From assembly GCA_963720785.1 (NCBI GenBank), contig CAVRGQ010000005.1:186001-250000 (forward strand): 64,000 nt of DNA, written 5' to 3'. Made by a program: the position numbers and the translations under genes. The notes beneath the pieces are model-generated. The model had not been told where the DNA came from. It did not search any database and saw only the letters and a program-made list of their open reading frames with translations. This DNA comes from CAVRGQ01 sp963720785 (GTDB lineage Bacteria; Actinomycetota; Acidimicrobiia; IMCC26256; DASPTH01). Shown one piece after another: positions 17,465-26,309 of this stretch. How positions within the stretch are numbered: position 1 is the first letter of the stretch; every line of letters starts with the position of its first letter.

Positions 17465-18679
17465 GGCCGGATCGTACCGGTGAACAGCACCTCACCGATG
17501 CGCATCAGGCCCGCGAGATCCGAGATGTCGGTGTCGAGGCTCGGCACGCGCACCACCACGTCGGGGCCGGGCGCTCCCATTCGACCCAGCTCCGAGCGCA
17601 GCTCCGCCTCCCGCCGCGCGACCACGCCGTAGTTGCGGAAGGAGTCGGCGAGGGTGCGCAACACGATCGCGTCGGCCGACGCGTCGGCGAGCGCATCGAC
17701 GCCGGTGCCGGCGAGCGCGGCGCCGAGCGCGTCGGCGTCGCGTGACAGCGCCGCCGCGGCGGTCTCCGCCTCGGGAGCGAGGAGGTAGTCGGGCAGCGTC
17801 TTGTTGAGCACGAGCGCGCCCAGGTGGTAGCGGCGCTTCACCAGCTCCTCGCAGAAGCTCTCCGCCTCTCGCAGCGGCGCGCCTTCGAGCGTGGTGACCA
17901 CCGCGAACGACGTGCGGCGGTCGTGCATCAGCGCCTCCACCGACTTGGCCCGCTCGACGAAGCCGTCGTACATCGACTGGAAGTTCAGGAAGAACTCGGC
18001 GATGTCCTGGAGGAACTGGCTGCCCAGGATGCGATCGGCCATCTGGTAGAAGGGCTTGCTCGCCACGTTGATCATGCGGCCGCCGCGACCGTTGCCCGCG
18101 CGGTACGGCATGGTGAGCCAGCGCAGCAGGCGCCCGCCGAAGAAGTCGGCCATGCGCGGCGGGCGCGTCGAGGAAGTCGATCGCGTTCCGAGTGGGCGGC
18201 GTGTCGATGATGATCAGGTCGTACTCACCGCTGGCGTGCACGTCGAAGAGCCGCTCCATCGCGATGTAGTCGTGGCTCTGCACGAAGCGGCCGGTCACGT
18301 TCGCGTACATGCGGTTGTCGAGGATGCGGTACGCGGTGGCTTCGTCGGGGGCGTGGCGCAGGATCAGCTCGTCCCACGAGCGCTTGGTGTCGAGCATCGC
18401 GGCCCACAGCTCGCCGCGCGGCTCGATGCCCGCGGCGGCGAACTGGTCGAGCGGCACCCGGCGGGCGACGTTGCCGAACGACTCGAGCCCCATCGCGTCG
18501 GCGAGGCGGCGGGCCGGGTCGATGGTGAGCACGAGGACCTTGCCGCCGAGGTGCACGGCCGCGGCGAGGGCGGCCGCCGCCGCGGTGGAGGTCTTGCCGA
18601 CACCGCCGGAACCGCAGAACACCACCACCTCGCGCGTCGCGAGGAGCGTCTCGAGCCCGGCCGTCTCCCGGTTGGCCAT
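17461..18679 (-). CDS. ArsA/Get3-like P-loop ATPase, second subunit (frameshifted)
   Basis: About 405 aa after repair. The N-terminal half carries VVVFCGSGGVGKTSTAA (deviant Walker A), LTIDPARRLADAMG and DLIIIDTPPTRNAIDFLDAP. The frame then breaks at 18153-18168 (CGCGGCGGGCGCG) and resumes with MADFFGGRLLRWLT to the end. No arsenic-binding Cys triad is visible. It matches the Rv3679/Rv3680-type heteromeric pair of actinobacteria, implicated in redox and envelope stress. The ATG overlaps the first ATPase stop by one base. Confidence 0.88.
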
Positions 18680-19642
18680 CAGAGCAGCTCCTGGCCGAGG
18701 GCGTCGGCGACCATGCGGGTGACGCGCAGGCCGTGGTCGCGCACGAAGAGGTACGGCAGGAGCAGCAGCGGCAGGTCGACCTCGTCGCGGAGGTGCGAGA
18801 GGTGCGGCGCGCGGCTCCGGCGCATCGACACCGCGAGGCGCGCGGCGTCGAGCACCTGGTCGATGCCGGGACCCGCGACCGCGCGCAGCGCCGCGAGCGA
18901 CGCGGGCTCGTGCAGCGCCTCGAACACCGCTTCGTCGCCCCGGGTGAACGGTTCGGGCAGCACGCGGTTGACCACCACGACGCCCAGCGGCACGTCGAGC
19001 TGCTCGCGCGCGGCGGCCACGAGCTCGATGGTCTCGTTGACCGGCATCTCCTCCGGCGACGTGACCACGTTGAGCGCGGTCAGCGCGGGATCGCGCAGGA
19101 GCTCGACCATCCAGTCGGTCTGGTTGCGGATGGGCCCGACGGCGACGAGCTCCTGGATTGCGCGCTGGCGCGTCGAGCTGGCTGATGACGTGGCCGGTCG
19201 CGGCGGCGTCGACGACGATGAGGTCCCAGTCGGCGCGGCCCTGGATCGACTCGCGCAGGTCCCAGCAGATCTTGCCGACGGTGAGGATCTCCCGCACGCC
19301 CGGTGCGGCGGTCGCCACGAAGTCGAAGGCGCGCGCCAGCGGGCCGAGGCGGCCGAACACAGGGACGCGCGCCTGCACCTTCAGGTACTCGCGCAGCGAC
19401 GCCTCGGTGTCCATCTGCATGACGAACACACCGGGGTACACCTGACGCGGCTCGAACCCGACCGGCTCGTGTTCGAAGAGCGCGGTGAGGTTGTTCTTCG
19501 CATCGACCTCGACGAGGAGCACCTTCTTGCCCTGCTCCGCCGCCAGCACGGCGGTGGCCGCGGTGACGGTGCTCTTGCCGACCCCGCCCTTGCCCGTGAA
19601 GAACAGCAGGCGGCGGTCGAGCAGGGAGGGCGCGGGGCCCAT
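18679..19642 (-). CDS. ArsA/Get3-like P-loop ATPase, first subunit (frameshifted)
   Basis: About 320 aa after repair. LLFFTGKGGVGKSTVTAA (Walker A), LLVEVDAKNNLTALF and DLIVVDAAATGHVISQLDAP are in the first frame. The second frame continues MVELLRDPALTALNVVTSPEEMPVNE, with VVVVNRVLPEPF. The break at 19159-19172 lies in TTGCGCGCTGGCGCG; one inserted base explains it. It precedes and overlaps its paralogue, and DUF3107 lies 20 bases upstream. Confidence 0.88.
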
Positions 19643-19661
19643 TGTGGTGGTGGTGCGGTAC

Positions 19662-19889
19662 CTAGCGACCGAACCCGACGTGGCGACTGGATCCGCTGTC
19701 GTCGACCTCGACGTAGGCGAGCTTGTCGGCCGGCAGGCCGATCTTGCGGCCCTTCACGTCGGTGACCCAGATGATGGGCGCGGCGCCGTTCATGGCATCG
19801 TCGACGATCTTGACGATGTCGTCGGCCGAGCCGTCGATCTCGACGGTGAGTTCCTTGGGCGAGTGCACGACACCGATGCGAAGTTCCAT
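19662..19889 (-). CDS. DUF3107 family protein
   Basis: 75 aa. MELRIGVVHSPKELTVEI, then DIVKIVDDAMN, WVTDVKGRKIGLPADKLAYVEV and a short tail match the small actinobacterial DUF3107 family (Rv3208A-like), whose biochemical role is unknown. It lies immediately upstream of the two ArsA-like ATPases on the same strand and is probably cotranscribed with them. Confidence 0.9.
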   Translation of the reverse strand: MELRIGVVHSPKELTVEIDGSADDIVKIVDDAMNGAAPIIWVTDVKGRKIGLPADKLAYVEVDDSGSSRHVGFGR

Positions 19890-19921
19890 GGCGGCGAGAC
19901 TAGTTGCCCGACCTCACAGCC

Positions 19922-21034
19922 CTACTCCTCGAAGGTCGCCTGGGTGCGCGGTCGGCCGCCGGGGCCGCTGTAGGCGAGGCCGTAGCCCGGCTCCTTCGCG
20001 AACTCGACCGCCGGCAGGGCGGCGCGTGCCGCGAGCCAGGCGTCGACCAGGCGGTCCTCGGCCTCGTAGTCGAACGGGTCGGTGAGGACGTACTCCTCGG
20101 TGCCGCCGCGCACCGGGTGTTCCGCCAGCCAACGGGCGGTGCGGGCGAGCGCCTCCCGGGCGGGCACGAGGTCGCGGTAGCCCAGGTCGTGCTTGAGCCG
20201 GGTGAGGTCGAGCACCCGGTGGGTGGGCAACGGCTGGCACAGCAGCGGCCGGGCCGGGATCGCGAGGTCGTACGGCATCGACACGATCTCGAACGTGTGG
20301 CCGAGCGCCGCCGCGCAGATCTCGACGACCTGGCGAACGGTGAGCACCTCTTCGTCGGCGACGTTGAAGATCTTCCCCGCCGCGGCGTCGGGGTGCTCGA
20401 GCGCGAGCAGCAGGCCGTGGGCGATGTTCTCGGTGTAGCCGTGGTGGTGGAGGGTGAGCCCGTCGTCGGCCACCACGATCCGGCCGCGGCCGTCGAGCAC
20501 GCGCCGCACCACGATCCACTCGCGCGGCACCACCTGGTGCGGGCCGTACACATACGGGTAGCGGAAGTGGGTGGCGTCGGGGTGGGCCTCGAACACGGCT
20601 TCCTCGGTGCGGGCGACCCGGAAGCCCTTCTCGTCGTGCTCGGCGACGTCGACGGTGGGGGCGTCCTCGGCGACGGGCACGGGGAGGCCCGGCGGCTCGA
20701 ACAGCCACGGGTTCATCCAGCCCCGGTACGCGGGCACGCCGCCCACCGAGATCACCCGGCCGACGCGGCCCTGCAACACGCGGGCGACCACCCGCAAGCG
20801 GCCGTACATCACGTAGGCGACGTCCCACGTCCGGGCGGCGGAGCCGAACTGCAGGCCGGCCCGGAGCGAGTCCTCGTCGTAGGGGTCGCAGTGGACGTGC
20901 TCGACCGCGGCGGGCGTCTCGGGCCGCTCGTGGGTGCCGCGGTGGAGGATGGCCACGTCGTGGCCCCGGTCGACCAGCCCCTGCACGAGGGGGATGCCGG
21001 TGGGGCCGGTGCCGCCGATCACCAGGATGCGCAT
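19922..21034 (-). CDS. NAD-dependent epimerase/dehydratase family protein
   Basis: 370 aa extended SDR. The N-terminal Rossmann motif is ILVIGGTGPTGIPLVQGL. The Tyr of the active site is probably in FRYPYVYGPHQVVPREWIV, and the C-terminal half resembles nucleotide-sugar epimerases (FNVADEEVLTVRQVVEI). Start at ATG 21034 places the glycine-rich loop at the usual residue 8; a longer frame is low-complexity. Substrate is unknown. It is divergent from the phosphatase, with 40 bases between starts. Confidence 0.88.
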   Translation of the reverse strand: MRILVIGGTGPTGIPLVQGLVDRGHDVAILHRGTHERPETPAAVEHVHCDPYDEDSLRAGLQFGSAARTWDVAYVMYGRLRVVARVLQGRVGRVISVGGVPAYRGWMNPWLFEPPGLPVPVAEDAPTVDVAEHDEKGFRVARTEEAVFEAHPDATHFRYPYVYGPHQVVPREWIVVRRVLDGRGRIVVADDGLTLHHHGYTENIAHGLLLALEHPDAAAGKIFNVADEEVLTVRQVVEICAAALGHTFEIVSMPYDLAIPARPLLCQPLPTHRVLDLTRLKHDLGYRDLVPAREALARTARWLAEHPVRGGTEEYVLTDPFDYEAEDRLVDAWLAARAALPAVEFAKEPGYGLAYSGPGGRPRTQATFEE

Positions 21035-21074
21035 CCCGCGGAGGGTACCTGCGACGGCGAATAGTCTCCCGTCG

Positions 21075-21821
21075 ATGAGCGATGAATTCGTGTGGCCGCC
21101 CGAGCTGGCGGGCTTCGTCAACTTCCGTGACCTCGGCGGTCGCAGCGTCCCCGGCGGCACCCTCCGCGAGGGGCGCATCTTCCGCAGCGACTCCCTCGCC
21201 CACGCGGGCGACGAGCACGTCGCGCACCTCGTCGAGGAGCGCGGGGTGCGCACCGTCGTCGACCTGCGCGGCGAGACCGAGGTGGAGGCGTTCCCCAACC
21301 AGCCGATGGCCGACGCCGGGGTGGTCGTGCACCACGTCCCGCTGATCGACCCGGCCGCACGCCGCGAACGGTCCGAGGTCGACTGGGAGCACCTGACCCT
21401 CGTCGGGCTCTACCAGCACCTGCTCGCCAACTCGGGGCCGCGCTTCACGCAGGCGTTGCGGGTCATCTGCAACCCCGACAACCACCCGCTCGTCTTCCAC
21501 TGCGCGGCGGGCAAGGACCGCGCCGGTCTCACCGCCGCGATCACGCTGGGGTTGCTCGGCGTCGGCGACGACGAGATCGTCGACGACTACGCGCGCACCG
21601 CGTCCGTGGTCGACCAGCTGATGGCCCGCGCGATGGCACGAGCCGGCGACACCGGCCACGCGCCGAACGAACGCTTCATGACCGCCGAGGCCGCGACCAT
21701 GCGCGAGACGCTCGCGTGGTGGCACGAGCAATACGGCACCATCGAGGAGTACATGCTCGGCAACGGGCTCTCGGCGGACGCCATCGCCGCGCTGCGCAGC
21801 GCGATGATCGAACCGGCCTGA
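21075..21821 (+). CDS. Tyrosine-protein phosphatase (Y_phosphatase3/PtpB-like)
   Basis: 248 aa. NFRDLGGRSVPGG at residues 15-27 is the family's hallmark. The P-loop FHCAAGKDRAGLTAAI contains the CX5R motif with the Lys/Asp typical of the lipid- and phosphotyrosine-active PtpB group. The acidic loop ARTASVVDQLMAR and helical tail fit. It likely dephosphorylates phosphotyrosine or phosphoinositides. No signal peptide. Confidence 0.92.
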   Translation: MSDEFVWPPELAGFVNFRDLGGRSVPGGTLREGRIFRSDSLAHAGDEHVAHLVEERGVRTVVDLRGETEVEAFPNQPMADAGVVVHHVPLIDPAARRERSEVDWEHLTLVGLYQHLLANSGPRFTQALRVICNPDNHPLVFHCAAGKDRAGLTAAITLGLLGVGDDEIVDDYARTASVVDQLMARAMARAGDTGHAPNERFMTAEAATMRETLAWWHEQYGTIEEYMLGNGLSADAIAALRSAMIEPA

Positions 21822-21851
21822 GCGACGAGGCCAGACCAACCAGGCCGATCG

Positions 21852-23019
21852 CTACGAGAGCTTGAGCGTGGGGTTGTAGATCCGCTTGGGCTTGAGCGCG
21901 GTGTCGAGCTGCTCCGCGATGCTGCGGAACACCGCGGCGACCTCGCCCTCGGGCTCCGTGACGGTGATCGGACGGCCGATGTCGCCACCCTCGCGCAGCT
22001 CGGGCACGAGCGGGATCTGGCCGAGCAGCGGCACGTGCAGCTCGTCGGCGAGCTGCGCGCCACCGTGCGCGCCGAACAACTCGTAGCGCTTGCCGTCGTC
22101 GCCGGTGAACCACGACATGTTCTCGATGACGCCGATCACCTGCAGGTCGACTTTCGTCGCCATCGCCGCGGCGCGCTGCGCGACGCGTTGCGCGGCGGGC
22201 TGCGGGGTGGTGACCACGATCACCTCGGCGCGGGGCAGGAACTGCGCGATCGACAGCGACACGTCGCCGGTGCCCGGCGGCATGTCGACGACGAGGTAGT
22301 CGACCTGGCCCCAGTAGACGTCGGTGAGGAACTGCTCCAGCGCCTTGTGCAGCATCGGGCCGCGCCAGATCACGGCCTGGTCCTCGCGGGCGAAGAAGCC
22401 CATCGAGATGAGCCGCACGCCGTGCGCCTCGGGCGGCACGATGACGTCGTCGATGAGACCGGGCGGCGCGCTCGATGCCGAGCATGCGCGGCATCGAGAA
22501 GCCCCACACGTCGGCGTCGACCGCGGCGACCGAGTGACCACGCTCGGCGAGCGCGACCGCGAGGTTGGTGGTGACCGACGACTTGCCCACGCCGCCCTTG
22601 CCCGACGACACCGCGAGGATTCGGGTGCGAGAGTCGGTGAAGGGGTTGGGGCGGGCCGCCGGATGGTCGTGACCGTGGCCTTCGGCGCCGGCGTCGACGA
22701 CGGCGAGGGGATTCGGCGGCGCCTCCCCCTTGAGCACCCGGGCACAGGCGACGACCTCGTCGTCGGTCATGTCGCGGATGTCCACATCGACCCGGTCGAT
22801 CCCCTCGACCGCGCCCACCGCCTCCACGACCCGGCGGGAGATCTCGGCGCGCGACGAGTCCCCGGGGAGGGGGGCGGCAAGCGACACCAGGGCGGTGCGC
22901 CCGTCGAGGGCGACGCCGTGGAGCATCCCCAACTCGGCGAGCGGACGCTGCAGCTCGGGCTCCTCCACGGCCGCCAGTGCCTGTCGGACGTCGTTTTCTT
23001 GGGCACCCTGACGGGCCAT
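21852..23019 (-). CDS. mrp: Mrp/ApbC-type iron-sulfur carrier ATPase (frameshifted)
   Basis: About 388 aa. An N-terminal MIP18/DUF59 domain (EAVGAVEGIDRVDVDIRDMTDDEV) is followed by ILAVSSGKGGVGKSSVTTNLA and AVDADVWGFSMPRMLGIE. The second frame then gives LIDDVIVPPEAHGVRLISMG, YLVVDMPPGTGD and MSWFTGDDGKRYELFG. The break is at 22461-22472 (GGGCGGCGCGC), with one extra base. Mrp proteins bind and transfer [4Fe-4S] clusters in the cytosol. The expected CxxC is not seen in the C-terminal part, as in several actinobacterial Mrp. Divergent from the SufR-like regulator. Confidence 0.88.
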
Positions 23020-23067
23020 ACGGGGTCTCCCGGAGATTTCCACTATCGGCATAGGTAGAATAGGGGC

Positions 23068-23795
23068 GTGGCCGAACCGCAGCTCACCCCGGACGAGTTC
23101 AATTCCGTCGTCAGCGCGGTGACCAACGCGTTCGGCGACCCCACCCGGCGGGAGATCTACCTGTTCGCCCGCGATTCGGGCGACGGGGGCGTCACCGCCG
23201 GCGCGGTGGCCGAGCGCTTCGAGCTGCACCCCAATGTCGCGCGCCACCACCTCGAGAAACTCACGAGCGGCGGGTATCTCATGGTCGAGATCGCCCGACC
23301 GCGGTCGACGGCACGGCCCGCGCCGCCGGGCGCCCGTCGAAGCACTACCGCGCGGGCCCGCTCGACGCCACGCTCGCGTTGCCACTCAAGCACGACGACC
23401 TGCTCGCCGGTCTCTTGGCGCGCGCGCTCGACACGCTGGGGCCGTCGGAGGCCGAACGCCTCGCCGACGACGTGGGCTTCGAGTACGGCGTGCAGCTCGC
23501 GCAGCGCATCGACCCCACCGAGAGCCACCGCTCCGTGAAGGCCGCGCTCAGCACCGTCGCCGACGCGCTCACCGCGCACGGGTTCGCGGCGCACGCGGAG
23601 TCGACCGGCGGCCGGCTCACCATCGTGTCGGAGTGCTGCCCATTCGGCGACACCGCCACGAAGTACCCGCACGTCGTGTGTGCACTCGACCGCGGCATGA
23701 TTCAAGGGATGCTGGCCGGTCTGCACGGCGAGACACCGGTCAGGTTCGAGACCAGCCGTCCCGACGGCGGCGACCACTGCGTCGCGCGCGTCTGA
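23068..23795 (+). CDS. SufR/ArsR-like winged-helix regulator with candidate Fe-S cysteines (frameshifted)
   Basis: About 242 aa. The N-terminal winged helix (FGDPTRREIYLFAR, VAERFELHPNVARHHLEKL) matches the ArsR/SufR class. The frame breaks at 23299-23305 (ACCGCGGTCG, one base missing) and resumes VDGTARAAGRPSKHYRAG. The C-terminal half has Cys residues in SECCPFG, HVVCALDRG and DHCVARV, spaced like the cluster-binding Cys set of SufR. Flanked by mrp and a cysteine desulfurase, it is a good candidate for the Fe-S status sensor of this island. Confidence 0.8.
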
Positions 23796-23818
23796 ACCTC
23801 CCGGGGCGGAATCGGCCG

Positions 23819-24928
23819 GTGCGCGCCTACCTCGACCACGCGTCTTCCTCACCGCTGCGGCCCGCAGCGTTGGACGCGATGCTCCCTTTCCTGCGTGAGC
23901 ACCACGCCGATCCCGGTCGCGTGCACCACGAGGGCCACGTCACGCGCGTCGCGGTGGAGGAGGCACGCGAGCAGGTGGCTGGGTTCTTCGGAGCACGACC
24001 GCGCGAAGTGGTGTTCACCGCGTCGGGCACGGAGTCGGTGAACACCGCAGTCTTCGGCGCGCTCGCCCGCAGGCCCGGTCACGTGGTCACCACTGCGGTC
24101 GAGCACTCTGCGGTGCTCGAATCAGTCCGACGAGGCGCGACTTCTTCCACCGTGGTCGCAGTCGACCGGTACGGCCGCTACGACGCCGCCACGGTGCTCG
24201 ACGCGTGCCAGGACGACACCGTCCTCGTGTCGGTACAGCTCGCCAACCACGAGGTTGGCACGCTGCAGCCCGCGGCCGAGGTTGCGGCTGCGGCCCGCGA
24301 GCGCGGCATCATCGTGCACGTCGACGCGTGTGCCGCGGCGGGCCATGTGCCCATCACCTTCGCGGCGCTCGGCGCGGATCTCGTGTCGGTGACGGCACAC
24401 AAGCTCGGGGGCCCGAAGGGAGCCGCTGCGCTGCTCGTGCGCCGGGGGCTACGTTTCCCGCCGTTCGTCGTCGGCGGCGCCCAGGAGCGGGCGCGGCGGG
24501 GCGGCATCGAGAACGTGCCTGCGATCGTGGGTTTCGGTGCGGCGGTCGCCGGGCTCGACGTCGGCGCGGAAGCCGACCGCGAGCGGCGGCTCACCGATCG
24601 TCTGGCCGCGGGCGCGCTCGCCGTCGACCGCGTCACCCGACTCGGCGACCCGGTCGACGCACTCCCCCACCTCGTGTGTCTGGGCGTCGAGGGCGTGGAG
24701 GCCGAGCCGATCCTGCTCGCACTCGACCAGCGGGGTGTCGCCGTGCACTCCGGCTCGTCGTGCTCGAGCGAGGCGCTCGAGCCGTCACCGGTGCTCGTGG
24801 CGATGGGCGTCGACGCCGACCGATCACTCCGGGTCAGCGTCGGCTGGTCGTCGAGCGACGCCGATGGCGACGCGTTCGTCGACGCCTTCCCCGCGGTCGT
24901 CGAATCCCTCCGAGGGCTGTTTCGGTAG
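23819..24928 (+). CDS. Cysteine desulfurase, NifS/IscS-like (class V aminotransferase)
   Basis: 369 aa PLP enzyme that takes sulfur from cysteine for Fe-S or other thio-cofactors. YLDHASSSPLRPAALDAM opens the protein. SVTAHKLGGPKGAAALLVR contains the PLP Lys, and VHSGSSCSSEALEPS holds the persulfide Cys in the group I position. The GTG start 24 bases after the regulator's stop suggests cotranscription. Selenocysteine-lyase activity cannot be excluded given the neighbouring CCAEP-family radical SAM gene, but no direct evidence points to it. Confidence 0.93.
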   Translation: MRAYLDHASSSPLRPAALDAMLPFLREHHADPGRVHHEGHVTRVAVEEAREQVAGFFGARPREVVFTASGTESVNTAVFGALARRPGHVVTTAVEHSAVLESVRRGATSSTVVAVDRYGRYDAATVLDACQDDTVLVSVQLANHEVGTLQPAAEVAAAARERGIIVHVDACAAAGHVPITFAALGADLVSVTAHKLGGPKGAAALLVRRGLRFPPFVVGGAQERARRGGIENVPAIVGFGAAVAGLDVGAEADRERRLTDRLAAGALAVDRVTRLGDPVDALPHLVCLGVEGVEAEPILLALDQRGVAVHSGSSCSSEALEPSPVLVAMGVDADRSLRVSVGWSSSDADGDAFVDAFPAVVESLRGLFR

Positions 24929-24947
24929 CTTCGGTAGGCTGCCCCGC

Positions 24948-25671
24948 ATGACCTCCACCGACTGGTCGGCGCTCGCCGCCGAACTCACGTCCGCGCTGCA
25001 CCTCGCCGCGGCCCCACTGGCGATCACCTTCTCCGACGCGCCACTTCCCGGCGTCGCCGCGTTCGACGAACCGATGCCCGAACCGCAGCCCGACGGTCGT
25101 ACCGGTCGGGTGCCCGCCGGATGCGTGTTCTGGATGAAGGCCACCGAGCGCACCTTCTCCACCGTCGCCCAGGACCACGGCAACTGCAGCGTCGGGAGCC
25201 TCACCCATGGCTTCAAGACGCTCGACGAGGTCGCGGGCAACTCCGACGTCGCGGCCTTGCTCGAGACCGGCTGGGTCACCATGGACGTCGTGCCGCAGAT
25301 CCCGGTGGTCCGCGAGAAGCCGGGGGCGGTCACGTACGGGCCTCTGGCGGAGACACCCGTCGATCCCGACGTCGTCTTCCTTCGCGTGAACGGCCGCCAG
25401 CTCATGGTCCTGTCCGACGCGATCCCGGACCTGCGCATCGAGGGCAAGCCCCAGTGCCACATCGTCGCCCTCGCCAAGGAGGAAGGCGTCGCCGCCGCGA
25501 GCGTCGGATGCGCGTTGAGCCGGGTGCGTACCGGCATGCAGCCCACGGAGATGACGTGCGCGCTGCCGGCCGCGAAGCTCGTGGAGATCCTCGCGTCGAT
25601 CGTGCGGAATGCGGGCGCCGACGGCGCGGTCGCGAAGTACGCGGGAGACGACGCGCTGCCGGTTCGCCTGA
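24948..25671 (+). CDS. DUF169 family protein (3' frameshift)
   Basis: About 240 aa of the DUF169/COG2043 family. Conserved features are AGCVFWMKATERTFSTVAQDH, NCSVGSLTHGFK, SVGCALSRVRTGM and EMTCALPAAKLVEIL; several Cys are consistent with metal or cluster binding. Function of the family is unknown. As printed the frame runs on to 25991, antisense to the next gene. A single inserted base at 25653-25659 (GCGCTGCC for GCGCGCC) would give a DDARRFA ending and a TGA at 25669-25671, five bases before the convergent nfuA stop. I favour that end. Start ATG 24948, 19 bases after the desulfurase. Confidence 0.82.
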
Positions 25672-25676
25672 CCCGG

Positions 25677-26291
25677 CTACTTCTTGGCGGCCTCGTAGTA
25701 GGGGTTCGACCCGGTGGCGTGGTCGGTCACGTCGACGACCTCGGTGATCTCGGGGATCAGGTCGAGGATCGCGACCTCGATCCCCTGGCTCAACGTGACC
25801 GAGGCCATGCCGCAGCCCTGGCAGCCGCCCGAGAGACGCAGGTAGGCGATCGACTCCTCGACGGCCACCAACTCGGCGCGACCGCCGTGGGAGGCGATGG
25901 CCGGGTTGATCTGCTCCTCGAGCACCTGGATGACCCGCTGCGCGACGTCGCCCGAGAGGTCGGCCGGAGGACGATCGGCCATCGCCGGTGACGCCGGTAC
26001 CGGCCGGTTGGGGTTCTGCATCACCATGCCACCGTTGAACCCCAGGGTTGCCCCGCGGAGCAGCTCGACGCTGGCCCCGGGGATCGCGACCGAGAGGTCG
26101 TCGTGGTGCTGGACGGCGACGTCGGCGTCGAGCTCGGCGACGGGACGGAACTCCATCAGGTAGGTGTAGGCGCCGGCCTGCTCGCCGTTGACCTCGACCC
26201 ACAGCGCGAGGTCGGCGGCGTCGGCCTCGTCCGCCCGCACCTCCAGGACCTTGGCCCGGGCTTCCTCGGTGATGGTCAGCAGTTCGCTCAT
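25677..26291 (-). CDS. NfuA-type Fe-S biogenesis protein (degenerate HesB-like domain + NifU C-terminal domain)
   Basis: About 204 aa. Residues 1-100 resemble an A-type carrier domain without its cysteines (SELLTITEEARAKVLEVRADE, GFNGGMVMQNP). The C-terminal domain has AQRVIQVLEEQINPAIASHGG and GGCQGCGMASVTLSQGIE, whose CxxC binds the [4Fe-4S] cluster of a homodimer. The protein delivers clusters to apo-targets such as aconitase, encoded nearby. ATG 26291 is preferred over 26300 because a TATCAT box sits exactly 7 bases upstream, fitting a leaderless message; the same 7 bases also read GGAGGAT. Confidence 0.92.
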   Translation of the reverse strand: MSELLTITEEARAKVLEVRADEADAADLALWVEVNGEQAGAYTYLMEFRPVAELDADVAVQHHDDLSVAIPGASVELLRGATLGFNGGMVMQNPNRPVPASPAMADRPPADLSGDVAQRVIQVLEEQINPAIASHGGRAELVAVEESIAYLRLSGGCQGCGMASVTLSQGIEVAILDLIPEITEVVDVTDHATGSNPYYEAAKK

Positions 26292-26297
26292 ATCCTC

Positions 26298-26304
26298 CAT
26301 GATA
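26298..26304. promoter_or_regulatory. Overlapping divergent -10 elements for nfuA-type and ATP-grasp genes
   Basis: On the minus strand TATCAT (26304-26299) lies 7 bases before ATG 26291. On the plus strand CATGAT (26298-26303) lies 6 bases before GTG 26310. Both spacings fit leaderless transcription as widely used by actinobacteria. The start codons are only about 18 bases apart, so both promoters must share this sequence and compete for polymerase. Confidence 0.5.
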
Positions 26305-26309
26305 GGTCT

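Noticed and set aside
18153..18168. True split of the ArsA-like ATPases into separate half-proteins
   Set aside because: Both paralogues break near the same LDAP region and rejoin perfectly after a one-base change, in GC alternations like those of other breaks, so sequence error is more likely.
24948..25991. DUF169 gene running on to 25991 antisense to the nfuA-type gene
   Set aside because: The extra 107 residues lack family similarity and lie over a clear gene. One base error in a GCGCTGCC tract gives a natural stop at 25671, adjacent to the convergent stop.
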